DNA of 64,000 nucleotides, taken from NCBI GenBank assembly GCA_016779225.1, contig JADHNZ010000006.1:1-64000 (forward strand), read 5' to 3'. The position numbers and the translations under genes are program-made. Positions 19,589-27,734 of this stretch are shown piece after piece. The stretch is from Planctomycetota bacterium (GTDB taxonomy: Bacteria > Planctomycetota > UBA1135 > GCA-002686595). Position 1 is the stretch's first letter. Each line of letters starts with the position of its first letter. The notes beneath the pieces were generated by a model, which was given only the letters and a program-made list of their open reading frames with translations, did not search any database and was not told where the DNA came from.

Positions 19589-20856
19589 GCGCCCACCTCG
19601 CGCGCCAGGGCACGCGCTGCAACCTCGGCGCAGGCGAACGCCGCCTGGAAGTTGAGGCCTCCAATCGGACCGTCCAGATCCAGCAGCTCACCCACCACGA
19701 GCAGTCCCGGCAGGCGATTGACGCGCATGGAGCGAGGGTCAACCTGCTTCAGGTCCAGACCACCCCGCGTCACCTCCGCCAGCTCGAAGCCTCGGGTCCC
19801 GTCGATGCCGAGGCTCAAGCCGTGCACGGCCTCGACCAGCGCGTGGCGGTGTTCGCGGCTCAGATGCGCCACCCTGGGGTCGGGGCCGGGCAGCCCCGCC
19901 TGGCGCGCAAGGGCCGCGAGCAGCCTGCGCGGCACCCGCTCCGGGAGCGCCCGAGAGACTCGAGGTGCGCCGGTGGCTCGGCCAGCCTCAACCAGGAGCT
20001 GACGGGTCTCCTCGCGGCTCCGCGCGGGAGCCAGGTCCAGCTGGAGGGAGAAGCTGGCCGCGCCGTTGAGGGCGGCCTCTCCCACAGGGCCGGACAGGTC
20101 CATGGCCCCGGGCCCCGAGACGCCAGCGTGGGTGAACAGGAGGGGGCGCTCACGGCGCAGCAGCATGCGGCCGCTGGCATCGAGCAGGCGAACGGCACCC
20201 TCCTGCCAGGCGATCCCCGAGAGGTCATGGACCCAGGGATCGGGGCTGGTCAGCGGCACGAGGGCCGGGCTGGTCGCACGCAGGCGCAGGCCGAGGTCCT
20301 CCAGCCAGCGGTAGCCCTCGCCCGTCGTGCCGGTCCTGGGATAGCTGCGCCCCCCTGCGGCGAGTGCGACCCGGGGGGCTCGAACCGGACCGTCCGGCGT
20401 GCTCACCACCCAGGCGCTGCCCTCCCGTTGGAGACCGAGCACGGGAGTGTTCAGGCGCAGAGCGGCCCCTGCGGCGCGCACCCGGGCCTCGAGCGCGTCG
20501 CGCACATCCCGCGCCCGTCCGCTCCTGGGGAAGACCTTCTCCAGGGGGGCCTCATCGCTGGGCACCCCCCACTCCGCGAACCGACGACGCACCTCGAGGG
20601 GAGGCAGCTCCTGGAACGCCGGACGCAGGAAGCGCTCGCCGGCTCTCCCGAACAGAGCCGCCGCCTCGAGCGGACCCAGGGTGGTTGTGAGGTTGCAGCG
20701 CGTGCCGCCGCTCGCCAGGACCTTCGTCCCCGTACGCGGGGTCTTCTCGAGGACGAGGACCCGCAGCCCGGCCTCCGCCGCGGAGCCGGCAAGCCAGAGC
20801 CCCGCGGCTCCGGCCCCCACCACGACCAGGTCGGGCTCTCTGGCGTCCGTGCTCAT
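19585..20856 (-). CDS. HI0933/YhiN-type flavoprotein (NAD(P)/FAD-dependent oxidoreductase)
   Basis: Protein of 423 aa with an N-terminal dinucleotide fold VVVGAGAAGLWLAGSAAEAG, followed by the family signature KVLASGGTRCNLTT (about residues 45-60). Later come LALAAGGRSYPRTGTTGEGY and the C-terminal GELLDLDGPIGGLNFQAAFACA, all typical of the HI0933-like / BaiN family. Members bind FAD; the substrate is unclear here. The start ATG at 20856 overlaps the dusB stop by 4 nt, so the two are translationally coupled. Confidence 0.9.
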   Translation of the reverse strand: MSTDAREPDLVVVGAGAAGLWLAGSAAEAGLRVLVLEKTPRTGTKVLASGGTRCNLTTTLGPLEAAALFGRAGERFLRPAFQELPPLEVRRRFAEWGVPSDEAPLEKVFPRSGRARDVRDALEARVRAAGAALRLNTPVLGLQREGSAWVVSTPDGPVRAPRVALAAGGRSYPRTGTTGEGYRWLEDLGLRLRATSPALVPLTSPDPWVHDLSGIAWQEGAVRLLDASGRMLLRRERPLLFTHAGVSGPGAMDLSGPVGEAALNGAASFSLQLDLAPARSREETRQLLVEAGRATGAPRVSRALPERVPRRLLAALARQAGLPGPDPRVAHLSREHRHALVEAVHGLSLGIDGTRGFELAEVTRGGLDLKQVDPRSMRVNRLPGLLVVGELLDLDGPIGGLNFQAAFACAEVAARALAREVGA

Positions 20857-22052
20857 CCGCCGGACAGCGCCTGCTCCCAGGCGCGGATCTCGGCCTCGGT
20901 CCGCGGCCCCTTGGGGGGCGTGTCGTCCTCGGGGTCCTCCAGGTAGCCCTCCGGCAGGCGCACCCGCTGGGTCGCTCCCCGCTTTGCGCGCCCCGCGCGC
21001 AGGGCCTGCCGCGGGAACGGCTCGTCGGCGTCCAGCTGATCGAGGAGTCCAATCAACTCCTCCATGGAGTCGACCCGATGCAGGCGGCCGCGGACCGCCG
21101 CAGAGCCGCGGAAGCCCTTGGTGTACCAGGTGGTCCACTTCCGCATCTGGCGCAGGCCCATCCCCTCGCCGAAGAGGTCGGCGAGCCGCTGGGCGTGGTC
21201 CCGCATGACCTGCGCGACCTGCCCAAGGGTCGGGGGATCCGAAGGCTCCCTCCCGTCGAAGGCCTGGGCCAGCTCCCGGAAGAGCCACGGGCGACCGAGG
21301 CACCCGCGTCCGACGACAACGGCGTCGCAGCCGGTCTGGCGCATCATCTCGAGGGCATCCCAGCACTCCCAGATGTCGCCGTTGCCCAGGACGGGAACGG
21401 ACAGGGCCTGCTTCATGGCCGCGATGGCCTCCCAGTCCGCGTGCCCCGAGTAGAGCTCCTCCGTCGTGCGTCCGTGCAGGGCCACCGCCGAGACCCCCTC
21501 GTCCTGGGCGGCCAGGGCGGCGCGTGGCCAGGTGATGAGGTCGTCGCGGAGCCCCTTGCGCATCTTGACCGTCACCGGGACCTCGCCTGCGGCCTGCACC
21601 ATCGCCCGCACGAGGCGCGCCACGAGGCGCGGCTTGTAGGGGATCGCGGATCCGCCCCCCGTCCGGGTGACCTTGGGCACGGGGCAGCCCAGGTTCAGGT
21701 CCACATGGTCCACGCCCTCATCCACGAGCTGCCGGACCATCTCTCCGAGGTCCACTGGGTCTGCGCCATAGACCTGCACCGAGCGCGGCTTCTCGTCCGG
21801 GTGGCTGCTCGCAAGCAGCGTGGTCAGGCGGTTCCCCATCAGGAAGCCGCGAGCCGTGATCATCTCCGACACGAAGAGTCCCGCACCCATCTCGCGGCAC
21901 AGGCTGCGGTAGGCGTAGTTCGTGACGCCCGCCATGGGAGCGAGCACGACCGGAGGCCAGACCTCGAGAGGCCCAAGCCGCAGCGGCTGGAACTCCCCCT
22001 CGCCAGCCACCGGGGTCGTGGCGTGGCGGTCGCTGGAGACGCGCGTGCTCAT
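20853..22052 (-). CDS. dusB: tRNA-dihydrouridine synthase (DusB-like)
   Basis: FMN enzyme that reduces uridine to dihydrouridine in tRNA D-loops. The N-terminal LAPMAGVTNYAYRSLCREMGAGL, the catalytic cysteine in LNLGCPVPKVTR, the KMRKG motif and VALHGRTTEELYSGHADW are all present. VVGRGCLGRPWLF matches the FMN phosphate-binding loop. The length (399 aa) exceeds the usual 320-340 because of an extended N-terminus and a C-terminal basic tail. It overlaps the amidohydrolase-like gene upstream by 4 nt and the flavoprotein downstream by 4 nt, forming a tight three-gene unit. Confidence 0.94.
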   Translation of the reverse strand: MSTRVSSDRHATTPVAGEGEFQPLRLGPLEVWPPVVLAPMAGVTNYAYRSLCREMGAGLFVSEMITARGFLMGNRLTTLLASSHPDEKPRSVQVYGADPVDLGEMVRQLVDEGVDHVDLNLGCPVPKVTRTGGGSAIPYKPRLVARLVRAMVQAAGEVPVTVKMRKGLRDDLITWPRAALAAQDEGVSAVALHGRTTEELYSGHADWEAIAAMKQALSVPVLGNGDIWECWDALEMMRQTGCDAVVVGRGCLGRPWLFRELAQAFDGREPSDPPTLGQVAQVMRDHAQRLADLFGEGMGLRQMRKWTTWYTKGFRGSAAVRGRLHRVDSMEELIGLLDQLDADEPFPRQALRAGRAKRGATQRVRLPEGYLEDPEDDTPPKGPRTEAEIRAWEQALSGG

Positions 22053-24097
22053 TGGTCGTCCGGCTGCTCCTCGCCGGGAGCAGCTCCACCCTCCGGCTCC
22101 TGGGCAGGCGGCTCCTCCTCGAGGCGCACGATCCGCCCGGGGACGGGAGGCACCCCCCCTTCACGGACGGGTTTCACCTCCAGCACCTGATAGTCCGAGC
22201 GCCCACCTGCGGTGAGGCGGGTGTGCGCCATGGGAGCCCCCACGGCATCCAGGCCGCACAGGATTCCGCCGCCCGCGGTGCGCACGCGCAGCAGGCCGTC
22301 GTCCCCCACCTCGAGGTCGTAGGAGCGCGTGCGCGGCTCGGCGGTGGCCCCCTCGAGCAGGAGCATGGGGTTTGCGCCGGGCGGGCAGTGGTGTCCGAGG
22401 ATCAGGGTCGTCAGCGCCGGAGAGAGGTCGAGTCCCACCGCCCGGTCGATGGGCGCGTTGCTGAGGAAGGTGCTGTCGAGGCGCCGCTCCACCTGGAAGG
22501 CCCCCGTTCCATCGATGGCCTCTCCGCGGAAGGTCATCACGCGCCCGGAGGTCCCATCGAGGATGCGCAGGTCCAGGCTGGTGAGGAAGCCGCCCTCCAC
22601 GGTCTGGAGGAGCACGCTCTCGCGCCCACCGGAGCGCGCGGTGGCCGGCTCGACGATGCGCGCCGCGTAGAGCCTCTCGCCACCCTCGAGGCGCGCGACG
22701 ACCCAGGCCTCCGACGCGAAGCGTCGGGCGCCGCTGCGGGTCTCGCCTCGGCCCTGAAGCAGGACCTCGGCCCCCTCCGGAAGGGGCGGAAGCTCCACGA
22801 GGATCGGCTCCGCCTGCGCGGCGGCAGCCGCTGCCTGAGCGTCCTGAAGCGCCTGCAGGCGCTCGCGCAGGTCCTCGCGGCCGAGCCACCGCCCTCGCAC
22901 GACGACCGCCTCCGGGTCTCTGAGGTTGGAGATGTCCAGGGTCGGGTCGCCTCGAAGGATCACCAGGTCCGCCGGAGCACCCTCTTGGAGGGTGCCTGCA
23001 AGGGTGTCTGGACCCCACAGGGCCCGGCCGGCGTCCCGGGTGGCTGCCTGCAGGGCGCGGTTCGCCGGGATGCCCGCCGCCTGCCAGCGCTCCAGCTCCT
23101 CGATCAGGGCTCGGCCCGGCAGGAGCCAGGGCGCGGGAGCGCCGGAGCCGGGAAGCACCTCCGCGCCCTCCTCCATCAGGAGGCGAACGAGCTCCAGCTG
23201 GCTCGCCTGGATGGCGCGCAGGCGGTCACGCAGCTCGCCCTGCACCTGCTGGGCGTAGCGCAGACGGTCGCCCTCCCAGGCCTCGGCCAGCTCCAGAGTG
23301 AGGAGGGCCAGCTCGCGCGCACCGGAGGGGTGCTCCTGCAGGGCCCGAGCGATGATGCCGAGCATGGGCACGATGGCCACGCCCTGGACCGCAGCCTCGC
23401 GCGCTGCCGCCTCGAGCATCCCCGGTGCGACCTGGTCTAGCTTGCGCTCGCCCGCGACGGCCCCCAGGCCGAGGATGGCACGCTGGCCGCCCTCCACCGC
23501 CACAGCAAGGGTGCCGCCGCTCGGGACCGGCCCCCAGAGCGGGAGCCCTACGCTGCGACTGGCCGCGAGGACGGCCTCCCACGAGTCCGTCGCGAGGGTC
23601 TCGTCGCACACCAAGCCGTCGAGGCTCTCACCGGCCCGCGCCAGCTCCGCCACGAGGCCCTCCACCTGGGCCGCTGCGCCCTGGGGGTTGCCGCTGATGA
23701 TCGGCCACTGGGGGCCGGGGGGCGCGGTCTGCGCGGCCATCATGGGTCCACCCCACCACAGGCGCGGCCCAGGCACCGCGTCGCGCGCCTCGGGGCGACG
23801 GGCGGCCAGGCCGAGGGCGAGCTCGCTCCCCGTGTTGCGCACCGTCGTGACTCCTGCGGCCACATAGAGCGCGTCGTGCTCCGGATGGTGAGCCGCCGAG
23901 CAGTCCACGAGGCCAGGCACCACATGCAGGCCCTTGGCGTCGATCCGCCGGGTCTCTTTCGGGAGCTCGGGCAGCTCCTGGACGATGCGCAGGGAGTCCC
24001 CCTCCACGAGCAGATGGGCCACGAACGGAGCGTCGCCCGTCATGGGGTGCAGGGTGGCGCCAACCAGCGCGATCTCCTGGAGGAACAGCATCTCCAC
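22049..24097 (-). CDS. Amidohydrolase-like protein lacking metal ligands, with a C-terminal extension
   Basis: Protein of 682 aa. The start has the composite fold of imidazolonepropionase-like amidohydrolases (LVGATLHPMTGD..., then KGLHVVPGLVDCSAAH), with GVTTVRNTG and the late GTLQEGAPADLVILRGDP (about residues 370-390). However, the HxH after the first strand is replaced (DCSAAHHPEHD), the Lys/His positions read VCDETLA and LPLWGPVP, and the last metal-ligand Asp site reads LPGSGAPAP. So all usual metal ligands appear lost and the domain is probably not a hydrolase. A beta-rich region of about 260 residues follows. No signal peptide; first gene of the unit with dusB. Confidence 0.75.
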   Translation of the reverse strand: MEMLFLQEIALVGATLHPMTGDAPFVAHLLVEGDSLRIVQELPELPKETRRIDAKGLHVVPGLVDCSAAHHPEHDALYVAAGVTTVRNTGSELALGLAARRPEARDAVPGPRLWWGGPMMAAQTAPPGPQWPIISGNPQGAAAQVEGLVAELARAGESLDGLVCDETLATDSWEAVLAASRSVGLPLWGPVPSGGTLAVAVEGGQRAILGLGAVAGERKLDQVAPGMLEAAAREAAVQGVAIVPMLGIIARALQEHPSGARELALLTLELAEAWEGDRLRYAQQVQGELRDRLRAIQASQLELVRLLMEEGAEVLPGSGAPAPWLLPGRALIEELERWQAAGIPANRALQAATRDAGRALWGPDTLAGTLQEGAPADLVILRGDPTLDISNLRDPEAVVVRGRWLGREDLRERLQALQDAQAAAAAAQAEPILVELPPLPEGAEVLLQGRGETRSGARRFASEAWVVARLEGGERLYAARIVEPATARSGGRESVLLQTVEGGFLTSLDLRILDGTSGRVMTFRGEAIDGTGAFQVERRLDSTFLSNAPIDRAVGLDLSPALTTLILGHHCPPGANPMLLLEGATAEPRTRSYDLEVGDDGLLRVRTAGGGILCGLDAVGAPMAHTRLTAGGRSDYQVLEVKPVREGGVPPVPGRIVRLEEEPPAQEPEGGAAPGEEQPDDQ

Positions 24098-24150
24098 AGG
24101 ATCCGTCTCCGGGGCGGCCCGTGCAACCGTGCTCTCGCTACCCTGCGCCC

Positions 24151-25317
24151 ATGTCGCACCCCCTCGTGCACCTCCTCACCGACCGCCTGCCCGCTGGCCC
24201 CTGGATCTACGGGCGCCAGGTCCAGGCCTCCCACGCGGTGGAGGCCGGGTCCCTCGTCGAGGTGCGCGACGCCTCCGACCGATTCGTTGGGCACGGCCTC
24301 TTCAATCCGTCCAGCGACATCCGCGTCCGGATCCTCACCAGGGGCAAGCGCAGCGACTGGGATCGGGCGGGTGAGGCGCTGCGCAAGCTGCTCTCCTCTG
24401 CGCTCCGCCTGCGCAGGCGCACCCTGCGCCTGGAGGAGACCGGCGACCTCTGGCGGGCGGTCCACGCCGAGGGCGACGACCTGCCGGGCCTCGTCGTGGA
24501 CCACCTGGGCGACACCTTCGTGTGCGAGCACCACGCCCTCGGCTTCTGGCGCATGCGCGACCTCATTGAGCACGAGCTGGTCGGCCTCCAGCCGGGGGCC
24601 ACGGTGGTGCACACCGTTCCCACCGCGGTGCGCCGCCGCGAGGCGTTCGAGCCCGAGGCGGTGCCCCCGGCTCCTGGCGAGGTCTGGCTCCAGGAGTCCG
24701 GCATCGAGTACCCGGTTCTGCCTGGCCAGGGGCATAAGACCGGCTGGTTCTGCGATCAGCGCGACAACCGCCGGCGGATTGGGGAGCTCTGCCGCGGCCG
24801 CACGGTGCTGGACCTGTGCTGCAACGCGGGGGGCTTCGCCCTCCACGCCGCTCGGGCCGGGGCGAAGCGCGTGCAGGCGGTGGACCTGGACGAGGTGGTG
24901 CTCGAGCGCGCCCAGCGCGCGGGTGAGCGGGCCGGTGCGGAGGTCGACTGGGTCCACGCCGATGTGTTCCCCCACCTGCGTGAGCTGGCGGCGGCAGGTG
25001 AGACGAGCCAGGTTGTGATCCTCGACCCGCACAAGCTCGTCCGGGGCAAGGCCTCCCTCGAGGAGGGCCGCAAGAAGTACCTGGACATGAATACTCTCGC
25101 CGTGGGCGCGGTGGCCCCAGGCGGCCTCCTGGCCACCTTCTCCTGCTCCGGCGCCCTCGATCTCCCCGCCTTCCTCGGCGTGGTCTTCCAGGCGGCCAGG
25201 CGCGCGGAGCGACCCGTCCGCCTCCTCGAGGTGCTCGGCGCCGGTCCCGATCACCCCCAGCGCCCCGACTTCCCGCGCTCGCGCTACCTCAAGGGTGCGC
25301 TCCTCGCCGTGGACTGA
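24151..25317 (+). CDS. RlmI-like class I SAM-dependent rRNA methyltransferase
   Basis: Protein of 388 aa from the ATG at 24151. The N-terminal part resembles a PUA-like domain (YGRQVQASHAVEAGSLVEVRD). The methyltransferase core has motif I LDLCCNAGGFALHAA near residue 219, the acidic motif AVDLDE, the catalytic-region ILDPHK near 291 and FSCSG near 330. This order matches the RlmI/RlmK/PUA-methyltransferase family that makes m5C in 23S rRNA. The exact target is not certain because DPPxF is replaced by DPHKL. It is divergent from the amidohydrolase-like gene with only 53 nt between starts. Confidence 0.85.
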   Translation: MSHPLVHLLTDRLPAGPWIYGRQVQASHAVEAGSLVEVRDASDRFVGHGLFNPSSDIRVRILTRGKRSDWDRAGEALRKLLSSALRLRRRTLRLEETGDLWRAVHAEGDDLPGLVVDHLGDTFVCEHHALGFWRMRDLIEHELVGLQPGATVVHTVPTAVRRREAFEPEAVPPAPGEVWLQESGIEYPVLPGQGHKTGWFCDQRDNRRRIGELCRGRTVLDLCCNAGGFALHAARAGAKRVQAVDLDEVVLERAQRAGERAGAEVDWVHADVFPHLRELAAAGETSQVVILDPHKLVRGKASLEEGRKKYLDMNTLAVGAVAPGGLLATFSCSGALDLPAFLGVVFQAARRAERPVRLLEVLGAGPDHPQRPDFPRSRYLKGALLAVD

Positions 25318-25525
25318 AGGTCCGCCCCTCCCCAGCTCCTCCGCCGGCCGATTCCCCCTCTCGCGGGTGGAAGGAGGCCCTCGGCGAGGGCACAATGCCT
25401 CTGCGCCTCTGTGGTGTCCCGAGCGGACCCCACGGGGGCGCGCTCCTTGTCCCGGATTTTCCGGAGCACGCGCTCCGGGCCTCCGCACGCTCAACGCCAG
25501 CCTCCTCCGCGCTCCCCACCTCCCG

Positions 25526-27706
25526 ATGCAGCTCTCCCTCCTGGTCCAGCAAGAAAAGTGGCAAGAGTTCGACGAGGCCTGGCGGGAGTCCATGGCGGCC
25601 CCCGAGCTGGCCGACCTGCTGGCGGCCCTCTCCCTGGCGGCCAGCAAGAAGCGCATCGGCCGCTGCGTCCCCCTGGTCCGCGAGCAGGCCGAGCTGCTCG
25701 AGAGCGGCGGCGAGTTCGAGACCGCTGCCCAGGTGGTCGGGCGCGCGCTCGTGCACGGTGGGAGCCCCGTGGAGCTGTCCGAGATCCTGGGCCGGCTCGT
25801 CCATAGCGCCTACGGCGAGCAGGACTGGTGGGGTCTGTGCAGCAGCCTGACCGGCTTCGATGGAACGGTGGCCGACCTGCGCGGCCCCTGGAAGATGCTC
25901 TCGCGCTTCCTCGCCTTCCAGCCCGAGACCCTGCTCGTGCACCCCGGAGGCTGGGGCGTTGGAGAGGTCCTCTCGCGCGACGATGATGCCCAGGAGATCC
26001 AGGTCCGCTTCCACAACGGTCGCAAGGACCGCTTCCCCCTGCGCACGGCCATCGAGATCTTCGATCCCCTCGAAGAGCGCGACCTGAAGGCTCGCCACTT
26101 CCGGGATCCCGAGGGGCTCCGTAAGGAGGTCAAGGCCGAGCCTCTCGAGGTCCTGCGCACCCTGGCGACCCAGGCCGGCGGGCAGATCACGACGAACACC
26201 ATCAAGACCGCCCTCATGCAAGTCGGTATCGAGGGCAGCGCCTGGTCGGCCTGGTGGCGCAAGGCGCGCAAGCTGGCCGAGAACTCCGAGTGGTTCGAGG
26301 TCTCGGGCTCCGCGGCCAAGGCGGTCCTGCGCCTGCTGGCGACCCCCAAGGATCCGGCCGAGGCCCTGCGGCGCTCCCTCTCCCTCAGCACCAACCTCGC
26401 CGAGGCCCATCAGCGCGTGCGGGACTTCATGGCCGCCGCGGCCAAGGACGACGCCCTCCTGCCGATCGCGCTCGAGGAGCTGGCCCGTGCCGCAGAGCGG
26501 GAGTCCGAGCCTCTGCAGGAGCGCCTCGCGGCGTGGCTGCTCCTGCGCGATGTCCAGGGCACCACCCCCGAGCCGGTGGCGGAGGTCCTGGCCCCCTATG
26601 TGGCGGCAGAGACCCCCGAGGACCCCTCCGAGCCCCACCCGCTGTGGCAGCTGTTCCAGCACCTGCCCAGCTCGAAGGACCAGGAGCGCGCCGCCAGCCT
26701 GCTCGAGGAGCTCTATGGCGAGGCCTGCCTCGACCACTGCGTGGCCAACCTCCAGCACGCGGCCCCGGGCATGGTCCGCCCCCTGTACGAGCGCCTCGTG
26801 AAGGCCAAGCGCGAGGACGACCTGCTCGCGACCTATGGGAACCTCCTGGCGCGCCCCCTGCGCGCGCCCGCCCTCCTCGTTCACCTGGCTGCCCACTTCG
26901 AGAAGAAGAGCCCCGAGGGAGACCTGCCCACCCCCGCCCAGCGGGCTCAGGCCCTGCTTACCCTCGCCGGTCACCTCTATGAGACCCGTCGCGGGAACCC
27001 GCACCTCACGCGGGTCTGCTCGCGTCTGACCGATCTGCTCTCCAAGGGCAGCCCGACCCTGCTGAGCCGCCTTCTGGGCGACGCGGACGCCAGTGCACTG
27101 CGCGGCGCAAGCCTGATCTGCACGCGCGGCGTGGACTCCGATGTGGACCGGGCCGTCACCGATGTCGCCCTCGCCTTCGACCGCCACTTCTTCGCCGGGC
27201 AGACGGGGCCGTTCTGGGATGGCGCCACGATCTGGACCACCAAGCAGGGCATGGAGCGGCGCTCCGCGGAGCTCAAGGAGCTGCGCGATGTGAAGATCCC
27301 GGCCAACCAGGAGGCCATCGGCAAGGCCGCCAGCTACGGCGACCTCAGCGAGAACTCCGAGTGGGAGGCGGCCATCGAGGAGCAGCGCAACCTCACCCAG
27401 CGCGCGATGGAGATCGAGAACGAGCTGCGAGAGGCGGACCTCCTGGAGAATGTCGCCCTTCCGGACGGAGTGGCCGCGCCGGGAACGCGCGTTCGCTATC
27501 GCGAGTCCGACGGACGGGAGCGCGAGGTGGCGATCCTCGGCCCTTGGGACGGAGAGCAGTGGGCCGGCCTGCAGGTCGTCTCGTATCGGGCGCCCCTCGC
27601 GGCCGGACTGCTCGGTGCGAAGGTCGGGCGGCAAGTGACCTTGCATCTGCCGACCGGAGACGCCGAAGTGGAGGTGCTGGACATCTCCCCGCTCGAGCTC
27701 GAGTGA
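25526..27706 (+). CDS. greA: GreA-type transcription elongation factor with a large N-terminal extension
   Basis: Protein of 726 aa in which only the last 160 residues are GreA. From about residue 568 there is a coiled-coil that begins IWTTKQGMERRSAELKEL and carries the acidic tip motif GDLSENSEW (about 605-613), whose Asp and Glu stimulate RNA cleavage by backtracked RNA polymerase. The FKBP-like end reads SYRAPLAAGLLGAKVGRQV. The first 560 residues are helical, with an early region (GVGEVLSRDDDAQEIQVRFHNGR) resembling a small beta-barrel. Similar long GreA proteins are known from Chlamydiae, so this fits a PVC lineage. Earlier in-frame sequence lacks a sensible start; the ATG at 25526 is used. 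Confidence 0.88.
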   Translation: MQLSLLVQQEKWQEFDEAWRESMAAPELADLLAALSLAASKKRIGRCVPLVREQAELLESGGEFETAAQVVGRALVHGGSPVELSEILGRLVHSAYGEQDWWGLCSSLTGFDGTVADLRGPWKMLSRFLAFQPETLLVHPGGWGVGEVLSRDDDAQEIQVRFHNGRKDRFPLRTAIEIFDPLEERDLKARHFRDPEGLRKEVKAEPLEVLRTLATQAGGQITTNTIKTALMQVGIEGSAWSAWWRKARKLAENSEWFEVSGSAAKAVLRLLATPKDPAEALRRSLSLSTNLAEAHQRVRDFMAAAAKDDALLPIALEELARAAERESEPLQERLAAWLLLRDVQGTTPEPVAEVLAPYVAAETPEDPSEPHPLWQLFQHLPSSKDQERAASLLEELYGEACLDHCVANLQHAAPGMVRPLYERLVKAKREDDLLATYGNLLARPLRAPALLVHLAAHFEKKSPEGDLPTPAQRAQALLTLAGHLYETRRGNPHLTRVCSRLTDLLSKGSPTLLSRLLGDADASALRGASLICTRGVDSDVDRAVTDVALAFDRHFFAGQTGPFWDGATIWTTKQGMERRSAELKELRDVKIPANQEAIGKAASYGDLSENSEWEAAIEEQRNLTQRAMEIENELREADLLENVALPDGVAAPGTRVRYRESDGREREVAILGPWDGEQWAGLQVVSYRAPLAAGLLGAKVGRQVTLHLPTGDAEVEVLDISPLELE

Positions 27707-27734
27707 CGGGGCGGGAGAGGTGCCGGACGACCCC

